Below are positions 24,174 through 33,383 of a stretch of 33,719 nt of DNA, one piece after another. Under the pieces are notes generated by a model. The model was not told where the DNA came from and ran no database searches. It saw only the letters and a program-made list of their open reading frames with translations. Origin of the DNA: Deltaproteobacteria bacterium (GTDB lineage: Bacteria; Lernaellota; Lernaellaia; JACKCT01). Made by a program: the position numbers and the translations under genes. Each line of letters begins with the position of its first letter. Position 1 is the first letter of the stretch. Location of the stretch: NCBI GenBank assembly GCA_020845895.1, contig JADLEX010000099.1, positions 1 to 33,719 of the forward strand, read 5' to 3'.

Positions 24174-24875
24174 TCAGCCGCAGCCGCAGATCGGATCGCC
24201 GTCGTCATCGTCGTCGTCATCGTTCGCGGGCTGCGTGTCGTCGTCGGCATCGTCATCCATCGTGTCGTCGTCCGCCGCGTCGTCGTCGACCGCGTCGTCA
24301 TCCGCCGTGTCGTCGTCCGCCACATCGTCGTCCGCGTCGTCGTCGGGGTACCAGTCGTCGTCGTCCGCATCGTCGTCGTCGGCGTCGTCATCGGTGGGAT
24401 TGCACGGATCGTAGGTGAGCGTCGCACTCATCTCGTGCGGACCCGTCGGTGAGCCGACGTCGCCCTGAATCAGCACTTCGACGGCGTTCTCGTTCGTGTT
24501 CACCGGTGTTGCGTTGAACGAAAAGATGGCCGTTTCGCCGTCGGCGAGGCCGCCGCCCGGGCCGACCGTGCGCGTGAACACCCACTGCACGCCGTTGCCG
24601 TTGGGATAAGGCGTCGCGAACCAGAAGCCGTCGATCGACTGCGGCGGCGGGACGAACACGTCGCCCAGCACCCAAGAGTCGCCGAAGCTCACGTCCACGA
24701 AACGCAGTGTCTCGCCGTCGGGCGAGTCGTAGTCCACGGAAATCTCGAAATACGATTCCTCGCCTCCGTCGAGGCACTCCGGGCCTGGGGTCGAAATTAC
24801 CGTGCCCGGGCCGATCGCGGCCAATAACGCGCACGGAACCAGCAACGCAAACATCGCCATCCACAGCCGTTTCAT
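24174..24875 (-). CDS. Exported protein with an Asp-rich tail and Cys-Gly-Cys end (paralogue 1)
   Basis: This is 233 residues. The ATG at 24875 has GGAGG six bases upstream. Residues 1-20 are a signal peptide. Residues 22-158 are one beta-sandwich-like domain (LRFVDVSFGDSWVLGDVF, PYPNGNGVQWVF, ETAIFSFNATPVNTNEN) with two Cys. Residues 162-225 are Asp-rich repeats, and the protein ends PICGCG. The domain is about 70 percent identical by eye to the first domain of the next gene upstream. It has its own promoter (24903-24932). It is probably surface or envelope exposed; the ligand is unknown. It is convergent with the TonB-type gene across 24 bases. Confidence 0.82.
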   Translation of the reverse strand: MKRLWMAMFALLVPCALLAAIGPGTVISTPGPECLDGGEESYFEISVDYDSPDGETLRFVDVSFGDSWVLGDVFVPPPQSIDGFWFATPYPNGNGVQWVFTRTVGPGGGLADGETAIFSFNATPVNTNENAVEVLIQGDVGSPTGPHEMSATLTYDPCNPTDDDADDDDADDDDWYPDDDADDDVADDDTADDDAVDDDAADDDTMDDDADDDTQPANDDDDDDDGDPICGCG

Positions 24876-24902
24876 GTCATTCCTCCGCGTGGGTCTTATG
24901 TC

Positions 24903-24932
24903 ATCATAACGCGGCGATCAAACTTCGTTCAA
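24903..24932 (-). promoter_or_regulatory. Promoter of Asp-tail paralogue 1
   Basis: On the minus strand, TTGAAC (24932-24927), an 18-base spacer and TATGAT (24908-24903, five of six). It lies about 28 bases before the ATG. Confidence 0.5.
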
Positions 24933-24967
24933 GCGACTTGAAATCGATGGAGCGAGATTCGACGATG

Positions 24968-26128
24968 TCAGCACCCGCAGCCGCCGCTGTTCGAGTCGTC
25001 ATCATCGTTATCTCCGCTGTCGTCGTCGGCCGCGTCGTCGTCATCGATGGCGCCGTCGTCATCCGGATGGAGGTCGTCATCCGTGTCGTCGTCGGCGTCG
25101 TCATCCGCATCGTCGTCGAATTCGTCGCAGCCCTCGACGACGCACGCGGTGCCCGAGACGAACTCGCCGGAATCCGCCGCGATGCGGTAGTCGAAGCCGT
25201 CGTTCGCCTCGGCGTCCGTCGTGGCCCGGAACGCGAACTCGAGCGACTCGCCCTCGCGGATGTCGCCGTACGCGGCCGACGAACCGCCGGAGGTGAACAT
25301 CCACCGGACACCCACGTCGCCGATGTCGCCGGGCAGCAGTTCGTAAGCCCACGTCCCCCAGTGCAGCGCGTCGGGCGCGTGGACCGCGTCGAGCACGTAC
25401 GTCTCGCTCGGCATGTAGAGATCGACGCTGTTGATCCATCGCTGAATTGGTCCTGGCGTGGTGGTGTTGGCGACGATGAATTCGAAGTCGTAGAGCTGCG
25501 CGCCCGTGAGCAGCACGGGGTTGTTGAAATCGAGCGTCGCCGAGAAATCGCCGCCCGTGTCGTCATCCGTGTCGTCGTCGACATCGTCATCGACATCATC
25601 GTCCGTGTCGTCATCCGTGTCGTCGTCGGTCGGCTCGCAGATCTCGTACGTGAACGATGCGCTCATCTCGTGGGGCGGCGTCGGCGAGGCCACGTCGCCC
25701 TCGATGACCACGTTGATTTCGTTTTCGTTCGGGTTCACCGGCGTGGCGCGGAACGAAAAGACGGCGGTTTCGCCGTCGGCCAGCCCGCCTCCCGGGCCGG
25801 ACGTGCGATTGAAGACCCACTGCACGCCGTTGCCGTTGGGGTAAGCCGTCGCGGTCCACGATCCCGAGATCGACTGCGGCGGCGGCGAGTAGAGCGTGCC
25901 CAGTTCCCACGAGTCGCCGAAGGACACATCGACAAACCGCAGGGTTTCGTTGTCAGGGGAATCGTAGGCGACCGAGATTTCGAACAGCGCCTCCTCGCCG
26001 CCCTCGATGCAGTCGGGCGCCGGCGCGGAGATGACGGTACCGCCGCCGATGGCACCCATGAACGCGAATGGAATTGCCAGCGTGAAGACCACAACCCACA
26101 GCGTGCGCACTTCCCACAGCCGACGCAT
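24968..26128 (-). CDS. Exported two-domain protein with Asp-rich linker and tail and Cys-Gly-Cys end (paralogue 2)
   Basis: This is 386 residues. The ATG at 26128 has GGAG five bases upstream. Residues 1-26 are a signal peptide. Domain 1 (28-165) matches paralogue 1 almost throughout (TLRFVDVSFGDSWELGTLY, AYPNGNGVQWVFNRTSGPGG). An Asp-Thr linker (about 167-190) leads to domain 2 (192-335), which repeats the same pattern loosely: HWGTWAYELLPGDIGDVG, VRWMFTSGG, EGESLEFAFRATT. A second Asp-rich tail ends SGGCGC. The order suggests duplication of one beta domain within the protein and of the whole gene. The Cys-rich end shared by both paralogues may be an anchoring or processing signal. Confidence 0.83.
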   Translation of the reverse strand: MRRLWEVRTLWVVVFTLAIPFAFMGAIGGGTVISAPAPDCIEGGEEALFEISVAYDSPDNETLRFVDVSFGDSWELGTLYSPPPQSISGSWTATAYPNGNGVQWVFNRTSGPGGGLADGETAVFSFRATPVNPNENEINVVIEGDVASPTPPHEMSASFTYEICEPTDDDTDDDTDDDVDDDVDDDTDDDTGGDFSATLDFNNPVLLTGAQLYDFEFIVANTTTPGPIQRWINSVDLYMPSETYVLDAVHAPDALHWGTWAYELLPGDIGDVGVRWMFTSGGSSAAYGDIREGESLEFAFRATTDAEANDGFDYRIAADSGEFVSGTACVVEGCDEFDDDADDDADDDTDDDLHPDDDGAIDDDDAADDDSGDNDDDDSNSGGCGC

Positions 26129-26188
26129 TTCGGCTCCCCCGAAATTGGAATGGCCGATCTTAACGCCGCCGACCGGGGTGGCACAAGT

Positions 26189-26220
26189 AAAATCGACATT
26201 CTTGTCGAAAGAAAATCGAC
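26189..26220. repeat. Direct and inverted repeats upstream of paralogue 2
   Basis: AAAATCGAC occurs at 26189-26197 and 26212-26220, spaced by 23 bases. Between them TCGACA / TGTCGA (26193-26208) form a hairpin with a TTCT loop. The position 60-90 bases upstream of the paralogue 2 start suits an operator, but no regulator is known. Confidence 0.4.
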
Positions 26221-26241
26221 GTGATCGTCACAAACGATCGG

Positions 26242-27807
26242 TCACGGATTTGGCGTCGCTTGCACGCGACCCCGCTTCGCGCGCGGCGGGCAGAGCGGGT
26301 CGTCCGGCGGGCGCGGCAGCAGGATGCGCTCGGGGTAATCCTTCGACGGCTCGTAGCAGCGGTCGATGGCGTGATGCACGATATCGGGCTGGAGCTGCGA
26401 GAGGTGGTCTTTGAGCACCACGCCGTACCGGCGCGTCAGGACGGAGCGCAGCACCAGCGCGTTTTGTTCCTCCATGTCCTCGGGCAGCAAAATCCCCGCG
26501 CGATAGTGAATGAATCGCCCGACGATGGGCCGGAACGTGCCGTAGCCGTACACGGCGTCGATCACCGGGGACTCGGGCGGCGCATGGTCCAGCACGTACC
26601 GGAACTCGGCCATCTGATGATCGCGGTCGGCCAGGTCGGCCATCGTCAGGAACTGTGGGGGAACGAGCGCGGCGAGGAGCCAGAGCGCCGCGCGGCGCCG
26701 GGGCATGGCGACCACCAGCCGCGCCGCGAGTATCGCCGCGAAGGCGAGTCCCATGAGAAACATGTGCGGCACGGGGAAGCTCAAGAGCAACAGCGGTACC
26801 AACCCGGCCGCGAGCATCCGCCCGGAGACGGTGTCGACGAGTCGATCCGCGATCGCTCCCGGCTCGCCCCACCACCGGGCGCGCACCGCGCCGACGCCGC
26901 CGCCGAAAACCGTGAAGGCGTGCCCCGCGACAAAGACCGTGATGAAAATCCAGTGGTATGGCTTCATCAAGTAGGGATCGATGTGACCGAGGCCATGTGT
27001 GACGACGGCGTCCACGGCGTCGGGTCGGACGACGCCGGTCGCGAGGAGCAGCGCGACGAAGATCGTGTACGGCGCGACGATCAGTACGCCGAAGATCGCC
27101 ATGTCGATGACGCGGCGGCGAAGAGGCGCGTGGAATCGCGCAAATCGCAGGTGCTCGAACGCCATCGCGACGATGAGGGCGTAGAGGCCGTTTTTCAGCG
27201 TGAACAGCGTCGAGATGCCGAGGATCGCTCCCGCGCCGAAGAACCGCGCCGGTTTCCACGAGGGGTCGTCCGCAGCGCGAAAAACGAGCCAGGCGGCGAC
27301 GAACACGAGCGGCAATGTGAACGTGTCGGGACGCGCCTCGCCCAGCGACTGCACGGCCCAAGGAGAGGAGACGAAGAGCGTCGTGGCGACAAGCGCGGCG
27401 AGCCGGCCCGCAACGCGTCGGGCCGTCACCCACACCAGGGCCACGGTCGCGAGCACCACAGGCAGAATCGCGACGCGAACCGCGCCCAGCACCTCGGGCG
27501 CCGCCCCCACCGCGCGATACACGGGCCAGATCAGGAGGTTGAAGAGCGGTGTATGCGAGTGGAGGTAATCTCTGTACGGAATGACGCCCCGGTCGAAGAG
27601 CCAGAGCATCTGGATATTTTCGAATTCGTCGACATTGAATCGCCCGAAGAGGGTGAACGACACGAGTCGCCAGATCGACGCGGCGAGGACCGCGACGAGG
27701 ATCGCGATCAAGGCGCGGCGCGTGGCCGGTCCCGCCTCGGGCCATGGTGGCCGCACAATGGGCGGCTTTGTGGGGTCGCCGGGCGCGTGGGGCAACGTCG
27801 TCTCCAT
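26242..27807 (-). CDS. GT-C / PMT-like membrane glycosyltransferase
   Basis: This is 521 residues from the ATG at 27807. After a 30-residue Pro-rich cytoplasmic start, the first span (about 32-55) is followed by a loop with NVDEFENIQM and YRDYLHSHTPLFNLLIWP. This is the DE-type catalytic loop of GT39/ArnT-like enzymes. About ten further spans follow, including GEARPDTFTLPLVFVAAW and LFTLKNGLYALIVAMAFEH. The soluble C-terminal 130 residues (after ADLADRDHQMAEF) may bind the acceptor. It is the third GT-C protein in this window and is not in an operon with a donor-making enzyme. The start has no clear ribosome-binding site. Confidence 0.83.
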   Translation of the reverse strand: METTLPHAPGDPTKPPIVRPPWPEAGPATRRALIAILVAVLAASIWRLVSFTLFGRFNVDEFENIQMLWLFDRGVIPYRDYLHSHTPLFNLLIWPVYRAVGAAPEVLGAVRVAILPVVLATVALVWVTARRVAGRLAALVATTLFVSSPWAVQSLGEARPDTFTLPLVFVAAWLVFRAADDPSWKPARFFGAGAILGISTLFTLKNGLYALIVAMAFEHLRFARFHAPLRRRVIDMAIFGVLIVAPYTIFVALLLATGVVRPDAVDAVVTHGLGHIDPYLMKPYHWIFITVFVAGHAFTVFGGGVGAVRARWWGEPGAIADRLVDTVSGRMLAAGLVPLLLLSFPVPHMFLMGLAFAAILAARLVVAMPRRRAALWLLAALVPPQFLTMADLADRDHQMAEFRYVLDHAPPESPVIDAVYGYGTFRPIVGRFIHYRAGILLPEDMEEQNALVLRSVLTRRYGVVLKDHLSQLQPDIVHHAIDRCYEPSKDYPERILLPRPPDDPLCPPRAKRGRVQATPNP

Positions 27808-27825
27808 TCGGATCGCCCTACAAAA

Positions 27826-27850
27826 AACCAAAACGAAAAAACCAACAAGC
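27826..27850 (-). repeat. G/T-rich dispersed element, copy C (weak)
   Basis: The minus strand reads TTGTTGGTTTTTTCG then TTTTGGTTTTTTG. It shares the TTGGTTTTT theme of copies A and B but not their exact core, so homology is uncertain. Confidence 0.3.
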
Positions 27851-27997
27851 GCCGCGCGGCGGCTTCGCGCAATTTTCGGTTATTTTTGCGTTTGCACATT
27901 TTTTATTGTTCGGGGGAAAACCTGCCGATAAGATGCGCGGGCTTTCCACATGAAAGACGCCGGGCGGGTGCGTCCGACGCAAGTGAAGGGGTGAGGC

Positions 27998-29137
27998 GTG
28001 GCCGAGCGCGGGGGCACGCGATCGAATACCGCCGGGGGTGCCGATGGCGTCGCCGCGCGCGTGTGGAATCCGGGCGGCCCGAGCGCCGCGCGCATGAAAC
28101 TCGTCGAAACGCCCACCTCGAAGCCGGAGCCTGCCAAAACGGCGCGAATCGTCGCCGTCGCCGGAGCCAAGGGCGGCGTCGGCAAGTCGGTGCTCGCGTC
28201 GTCCGTCGCCATCGCCCTGGCCGCCGCGGGCCGCCGCGTGGTCGCCATCGATCTCGATCTGGGCGCGGCAAACCTGCATCTCATGACGGGCGTGAAGCGT
28301 CCCGCGAAGTCGCTCGACGACTTTTTCTCGTCGCGGACCGCGTCGCTCGCGGATTGCGCCACGCCGACGGCGTTTCCCGGCCTGCGCCTCGTGGCCGGCG
28401 ACGGCGCGCGCCTCGGCGCGGCGAACCCCGCGCACCAGACCAAGATGCGCCTGATCCGCCACCTGCGCGATCTGGACGCCGACGTGATCGTCTGCGACCT
28501 CGGCGCGGGCACCGGTTACAACACGCTCGATTTCTGGCTGATGGCCGGCGAACGTCTCGTCGTCACCACGACCGAGCCCCCCGCGATTCTCGACGCCTAC
28601 GCGATGATCAAGACATCGCTCTACCGCTACCTGCTCATGCGGCTCAAGGCGCAGCCGGATCGACCGGAAAACTTCGATGCGATCGAGGAATATTTGCACG
28701 GCCGCGCCGAACCGACCATCGCCGCGCTCAGCCTGCGCGGATACCTTGCGAAGCTGCGCGAGCAGGACGGTGTCGTCGCGGGCAAGATGCGCACCTGGGT
28801 CGAGTCGTTCGCGATCGAATTCGTCCTCAACCAGTCGCACGGCGAGGCCGACCTCGCCCTGGTCGGGCGGCTCACCGATCTTGCGGCCGGCAACCTCGGT
28901 CTCACGCCGCCGTCGGTGACGCGCCTGCCGCGCGAGGCCACGCTGCCCAACTCCATCGCCCGGCTCGTGCCCTTCGTGGCGTCGCGGCCCGAGAGTCCGT
29001 ATGCGTGGGCCGTCGCCGAACTCGCGGCACGGATCGCCGGACTGGGTCGCAACGACGGCGCGCGGCGCATTCTCGCCGCCCTCGCCGTGAATGCCGGCGA
29101 CGCGGCCGAGCGCATCCGCACGCAAATCTTCGACTGA
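27998..29137 (+). CDS. MinD/ParA-type ATPase (FlhG-like)
   Basis: This is 379 residues from the GTG at 27998, with AAGGGG upstream. An ATG at 28094 is an alternative that skips a disordered leader. The deviant Walker A is GAKGGVGKS (56-64), followed by AIDLDLGAANLHLMTG (84-99) and CDLGAGTGYNTLDFWLMAGE (about 166-185). Residues about 200-300 hold a helical insertion (YLHGRAEPTIAALSLRGYLA) not typical of MinD. Such ATPases position flagella, division sites or other large structures, or control secretion regulators. The C-terminal 110 residues, including RLPREATLPNSIARLVPFV, resemble the end of FlhG-like proteins. No flagellar gene is nearby. The WYL regulator follows after 20 bases. Confidence 0.85.
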   Translation: MAERGGTRSNTAGGADGVAARVWNPGGPSAARMKLVETPTSKPEPAKTARIVAVAGAKGGVGKSVLASSVAIALAAAGRRVVAIDLDLGAANLHLMTGVKRPAKSLDDFFSSRTASLADCATPTAFPGLRLVAGDGARLGAANPAHQTKMRLIRHLRDLDADVIVCDLGAGTGYNTLDFWLMAGERLVVTTTEPPAILDAYAMIKTSLYRYLLMRLKAQPDRPENFDAIEEYLHGRAEPTIAALSLRGYLAKLREQDGVVAGKMRTWVESFAIEFVLNQSHGEADLALVGRLTDLAAGNLGLTPPSVTRLPREATLPNSIARLVPFVASRPESPYAWAVAELAARIAGLGRNDGARRILAALAVNAGDAAERIRTQIFD

Positions 29138-29157
29138 AGAAAACCGAGGGGGTCGCC

Positions 29158-30204
29158 GTGCCCGATCATGCCGGACGCAACAATCAGATCGTGCGTCAGT
29201 GGAGTATCCTCATGCGCCTCGCGGCGAACAGCCGCTCGGGCATCGGCGTTTCGGTCAAGGAACTCCAGGACGAGTACGTCGTCACGCGACGCACGATCGA
29301 GCGCGACATCGAGGGTCTCACCGAGGCGGGTTTCCCGATCCTGCTGCTGCGTCAGGAAGGGCAACTGAAATTCTGGGGGCTCACCCAGCCCGCGCCGAAT
29401 CTGCCGCCGTTTCCCCTCGATCAGGACGAACTGATCGCGGTCTATCTCGCCGCCGGGCTGCTCGAGTTCTTCGAGGGCACGCCCTATCAGGAAGGCATGG
29501 ACCGCGTGCGCACCAAGATCGCGGCGACGCTGCCGCCCCGGGTTCTGGCGCGGCTCGACGACATCCGCGACCACTTCATCCCCATGCACCGCCAACGCGC
29601 GACCTACGCCGCCAAGCGCGACATCATCGCAGCGCTCAATCGGGCCCTGCTCAGTCAGCGCCAATGCCGCATCGTCTATCACGCACCGTCGCGGGCCGTG
29701 GAGCGCGAGCACGTCGTGCGTCCGTGCGGCATCCTCGTGCACCGGCAGATCCTTTACTTGGCGGCCCTCGTCGGCGATCGGACGGACCCCACCATCTTCG
29801 CGGTCGCGCGCATTCGCTTGATCGAGGTGCTCGATGCGCATTTCGATCTCCCCGAGGACTGGTCGCTCGCGCGTTACGTGGACCCGCACTTCGGCATCTG
29901 GAAGGGTACGCCCGCAAAAATCGCCCTGCGTTTCGCGCCGCATGCCGCGCACATCCCCGAGGAAATCGAATTTCACCACACGCAGAAGATCGCGAAAAAC
30001 GACGACGGCTCGGTGGACGTGGAGATGACGGTCGGTGGCCTGAACGAGGTCGTGTGGTGGGTGCTTTCGTACGCCGACGCCGTGCGCGTGCTGCGTCCCA
30101 AGGGACTGGCGGACCGCGTGCGCGACACGGCGCGGGCGATTTCGGCCCTCTACGACGGCGATCGCGACGGGGCCAAGCCCGCATCGCGGAAAAAACGCCC
30201 CTGA
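29158..30204 (+). CDS. WYL-domain transcriptional regulator
   Basis: This is 348 residues. The GTG at 29158 has a GAGGGGG site about six bases upstream. Residues 14-62 form a winged helix (LMRLAANSRSGIGVSVKELQ, VTRRTIERDIEGL). The WYL domain lies about 165-240 (CRIVYHAPSRAVEREHVVRP, then GILVHRQILYLAALVGD), with the motif itself degenerate (ILYLAAL). A C-terminal WCX-like segment holds ALRFAPHAAHIPEEIEFH and GGLNEVVWWVLSYADAVRVL. WYL regulators sense ligands or nucleic acid and control stress, DNA-damage or defence genes. It is probably co-transcribed with the MinD-type ATPase. Confidence 0.9.
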   Translation: MPDHAGRNNQIVRQWSILMRLAANSRSGIGVSVKELQDEYVVTRRTIERDIEGLTEAGFPILLLRQEGQLKFWGLTQPAPNLPPFPLDQDELIAVYLAAGLLEFFEGTPYQEGMDRVRTKIAATLPPRVLARLDDIRDHFIPMHRQRATYAAKRDIIAALNRALLSQRQCRIVYHAPSRAVEREHVVRPCGILVHRQILYLAALVGDRTDPTIFAVARIRLIEVLDAHFDLPEDWSLARYVDPHFGIWKGTPAKIALRFAPHAAHIPEEIEFHHTQKIAKNDDGSVDVEMTVGGLNEVVWWVLSYADAVRVLRPKGLADRVRDTARAISALYDGDRDGAKPASRKKRP

Positions 30205-30205
30205 C

Positions 30206-30231
30206 GCCGCGCACGGCGGTCGATGCGCGGC
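30206..30231 (+). terminator. Hairpin after the WYL gene
   Basis: Arms GCCGCGCA (30206-30213) and TGCGCGGC (30224-30231) enclose a 10-base loop, two bases after the stop codon. The following GCGG-TTTAC has only a short T run, so it is a weak terminator candidate. Confidence 0.45.
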
Positions 30232-30235
30232 GCGG

Positions 30236-30264
30236 TTTACGGCCCCCCGCCGGGGTGGTAAATT
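30236..30264 (+). promoter_or_regulatory. Possible promoter of the 95-residue gene
   Basis: TTTACG (30236-30241), a 17-base spacer and TAAATT (30259-30264), each four of six to consensus. RNA would start near 30271 with a GGAGG-bearing leader of 35 bases. Confidence 0.4.
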
Positions 30265-30305
30265 CATGACCCTGATTCCGACCGGTGTCGAGCGCGGAGG
30301 GCCTT

Positions 30306-30593
30306 ATGTCAAAGGGCGGCTGGAAGAATACGCAACTGGACAAGATGGCCGACATGCTCGACCGCGCGCGCGAGCAGCACGCGGGCGGGCCGACCGGTTC
30401 CATCTATGACGAGGGAATCAAGAAGCGGCTGCACGAGTGTCATCCGGGCGACTGGGTGCGTCAGGTGCTCCCCGGCGCACAGAATCTCGGTCCGCTGCTG
30501 CGAGTGATCGACCCGAAGGGCGGCGTGCTGGAGGACCGCGGGGGCAAGCGCAGCAAGTTGCCGCCCCGCACGCAGGTCGTCGTCCAACCGTGA
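30306..30593 (+). CDS. Unrecognised 95-residue soluble protein
   Basis: The ATG at 30306 has a perfect GGAGG five bases upstream. Residues 1-45 are helical and charged (NTQLDKMADMLDRAREQHAG, KKRLHECHPGDW). Residues 50-95 look like a small beta part with many Gly and basic residues (GGVLEDRGGKRSKLPPRTQV). There is no signal peptide or membrane span. Its stop overlaps the histidine-kinase GTG as GTGA, so the two are coupled and may act together. The family is not recognised. Confidence 0.7.
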   Translation: MSKGGWKNTQLDKMADMLDRAREQHAGGPTGSIYDEGIKKRLHECHPGDWVRQVLPGAQNLGPLLRVIDPKGGVLEDRGGKRSKLPPRTQVVVQP

Positions 30594-33376
30594 ACGATGG
30601 GGCCGCGCACGGCGGCCGATTCAATCGAGGACCCGTGTCCGCCGCCGAAGAACCAGAATTCGCGATCACGCTCGATCACGCGGCGCGCATCGTCGGCATT
30701 CCGTCCGACGCGACCGGCGGCGTCGCTGACATCCTGCGCGCGAAGTTCGGTCGTCCGCTCTCCGAAGCCTGCTCCCTGCGCGACGTGCAGCGCATCGACG
30801 CGGTGCTGCGCGCAATCCTGATGGGCAAATCCGCCGCGCCCGCCCAGGCGGAGCTGGCCGCGGCGACGGGCACGGTGCGCGAGTGCACGTTCCGCTTCAC
30901 GCCGCTGCACGGGGCGAACGAGCGCATCCAGGGCGTGATCGTTCACGTCAGTTCCGAAACTCCACAACGGGGCACACTGGGCACGTTGCCCGCGGCGCTG
31001 CTCTCGCGCCTGATGGGGCTCGCCAAAAGCCTGAATCTGGCGGGCGACGCGCCGACCATTGCCGCCGCCGTGGCGCGCGGCGCGAAGTTGCTCACCCGCG
31101 CCGACGTGGCCGTCGTCTTTTTGCTCGACCGATTCACGGGGCTGCTGCGCCCCGTCGCGCACCTCGGATTGCCCGAGCCGCTTCACCACATCTCGATCAA
31201 CCACGGCGAGGGCACGGTGGGGCGGGTCTTCGCCACGGGTCGCGAGACGTGGGAGGCGAAACTCACCGAGGCCGTGGCGCCGGATGACCCCGCGCGGACG
31301 ATCGGCGCGCAGTCGTACATCCACATTCCGCTCAGCCACGAGGCGAGCGCCGCCGGCGTGCTGTCGGTGTACGCCCTCGCGGAGGATCACTTCGACGATT
31401 CCGACGTGCGCGTGCTGACGGGTCTCGCCGAGATCGCGTCGGCGGGCCTGCACCGCGCGATGGAACGGCATGACCAGTCGCGCTCCGAAGCTTCGGTCGC
31501 GCTGGTGCTGCAGGAAGCGCCGCTCGGCATCGTCGCCTTCGATACCGAAGGGCGCATCACGCACATCAATCCCGAATTCCTGCGTCTCGCGCGTCTCGAG
31601 GCCGCGCAGCCGCGCGCCATGCTGGGCCGGAACATCTTCGCGCAATCGATCATCTTGCAGAACCGTCTGTCGCAGACGCTGGTCGCCCTGCTGCGCGGCG
31701 AACCGTTTCGGCAGGAGATTGAACGCCTGAACGCGGGGGAGACCGCGTTCGCGTGCGAAATGCACGGTCGCGCGCTGCGCAACGAAGCCGGCGCGGTGAT
31801 CGGCGCGGTGGTGCTCGCGCGCGACATCGAGCGCCGCGCCGAGGCCGTGCGCGCGCTGCGCGACTCCGAGGAGCGTTACCGCTCGCTGTTCGAAAACAGC
31901 CGCGACGCCCTCATCATCCTCACGCCCGAGGGTACGATCACCGACGTGAATCCCGCCGCCGCCGAGATGCTGGGCGTGGATCGCGAGCGGCTCGCGGGCA
32001 AGTCGGGCCGCGACCTGGCGCCCCGTGACGACGCGGGCCGCGCGTACCGCGACGCCCTCGACCGGCTGCGGCGGGACGGCCGCCTGCTGCGCTCCGAAGT
32101 GCGTCTTTCGCGCGGGGCCGACGCGGATGCGGATGCGGAGTTTCCCGCCGAGATCAACGGCGTGCGCCTCGGCGACGGGACCATTCTCGTGTCCGCGCGG
32201 GACACGACCGATCGGGCGGAGCTGGAATCGCGTGTGGTGCAGGCTCAGAAGATGGAAGCGATCGGCACCCTCGCGGGCGGCATCGCGCACGATTTCAACA
32301 ATCTGCTCGGCGGCATCATGGGCTACGCCTCGCTGCTGCACGAGGAGATGCGCCTGCGCCCCGAGACGTCGCTCGCGATCGACTCGATCCTGTCGGCGAC
32401 GCGGGCGGCGAAGGAACGCACCGCGCAGCTTCTCGCGTTCGCGCGCGGCGGCAAGTATCAGGTGCGCCCGGTCAACCTGAACGAACTGCTCACGAACCTG
32501 CGCGACGTGGTCACGCATTCGCTGGGGCCGCGCATCCGGGTCGATCTGGAGTTGCCGGTTTCGCCGATCACCGTGATGGGCGACGGCGGGCAGCTCTCGG
32601 GCGCGTTCATGAATCTCATCATCAACGCCAAGGACGCGGTGGGCGCCGAGGGACGCATCACGATCTCGCTCAAAATGCGCCACTTTCTCGAAAACTATCA
32701 GGACGCGGACTGGACGATCGACGCGGGCCGCTACGCGATGGTGCAGGTCGAGGACACAGGTTCGGGCATCGTGCCCGAAGTGATGGACAAGATCTTCGAG
32801 CCGTACTTCACGACGAAGGGCACCGAGCGGGCCACGGGCCTCGGTCTGTCGGTGGTGATCGGCGTCGTCGAGAATCACGGCGGTTCGGTGGCGGTGGACA
32901 GCCGCGTGGGCGAGGGCACGCGTTTTCGCGTGTATCTGCCGCACGACGGCTTCGTGCCCGAGCAGGCGCCGCTGCCGCTCAAGCCCATCGTCCGGCCGCG
33001 CGACGAGGGAAAGCGTCGCATTCTCGTCGCCGAGGACGAGCCGATGCTGCGCACGCTCGCCGAGAACGTGCTGCAAAAAAGCGGCTACGAGGTGTTCGTC
33101 GCCGAGGACGGGCAGGAGGCGGTGGAGATCTTCAAGCGCGAGAAGGGGCGTTTCGACCTCGTGCTGCTCGACATGGTGATGCCGCGCATGAGCGGCGACG
33201 CGGCCTTCGCCCTGATGCGCGAGCAGCGGCCCGACGTCACGGTGCTGCTCTCGTCGGGATATTCCAAGGACACGGTGGCGCAGGATCTCTTCGCGGGCGG
33301 TGCGGCGGGTTTCCTCGAAAAGCCGTACGACATCACGCAGCTCCTCGACGCCATCCGCCAGATCCTCGACGGATGA
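30590..33376 (+). CDS. GAF-PAS-PAS hybrid histidine kinase with a C-terminal receiver domain
   Basis: This is 928 residues from the GTG at 30590, which overlaps the previous stop; GTG 30635 with GAGGA close by is an alternative. A short N-terminal PAS-like segment (about 20-125) is followed by GAF (about 132-290; [20 protein letters not shown]), PAS (300-410; [20 protein letters not shown]) and PAS (422-543; [17 protein letters not shown]). The HisKA helix holds His567 ([20 protein letters not shown]). HATPase boxes are [18 protein letters not shown] and [16 protein letters not shown]. The receiver domain (809-927) has AEDEP, Asp861 (LLDMVMP) and a Lys in LEKPYD. There are no membrane spans, so it senses in the cytoplasm. 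The self-contained kinase-receiver layout suits a phosphorelay; the output partner is not visible. Confidence 0.93.
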   Translation: MNDGAAHGGRFNRGPVSAAEEPEFAITLDHAARIVGIPSDATGGVADILRAKFGRPLSEACSLRDVQRIDAVLRAILMGKSAAPAQAELAAATGTVRECTFRFTPLHGANERIQGVIVHVSSETPQRGTLGTLPAALLSRLMGLAKSLNLAGDAPTIAAAVARGAKLLTRADVAVVFLLDRFTGLLRPVAHLGLPEPLHHISINHGEGTVGRVFATGRETWEAKLTEAVAPDDPARTIGAQSYIHIPLSHEASAAGVLSVYALAEDHFDDSDVRVLTGLAEIASAGLHRAMERHDQSRSEASVALVLQEAPLGIVAFDTEGRITHINPEFLRLARLEAAQPRAMLGRNIFAQSIILQNRLSQTLVALLRGEPFRQEIERLNAGETAFACEMHGRALRNEAGAVIGAVVLARDIERRAEAVRALRDSEERYRSLFENSRDALIILTPEGTITDVNPAAAEMLGVDRERLAGKSGRDLAPRDDAGRAYRDALDRLRRDGRLLRSEVRLSRGADADADAEFPAEINGVRLGDGTILVSARDTTDRAELESRVVQAQKMEAIGTLAGGIAHDFNNLLGGIMGYASLLHEEMRLRPETSLAIDSILSATRAAKERTAQLLAFARGGKYQVRPVNLNELLTNLRDVVTHSLGPRIRVDLELPVSPITVMGDGGQLSGAFMNLIINAKDAVGAEGRITISLKMRHFLENYQDADWTIDAGRYAMVQVEDTGSGIVPEVMDKIFEPYFTTKGTERATGLGLSVVIGVVENHGGSVAVDSRVGEGTRFRVYLPHDGFVPEQAPLPLKPIVRPRDEGKRRILVAEDEPMLRTLAENVLQKSGYEVFVAEDGQEAVEIFKREKGRFDLVLLDMVMPRMSGDAAFALMREQRPDVTVLLSSGYSKDTVAQDLFAGGAAGFLEKPYDITQLLDAIRQILDG

Positions 33377-33383
33377 CGCGTCC

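Noticed and set aside
26221-30204. A 1327-codon open frame on the plus strand
   Set aside because: Only the part from 29158 is the WYL regulator. The earlier part is antisense to the GT-C gene and out of frame with the MinD-type ATPase, with low-complexity Arg/Glu/His content.
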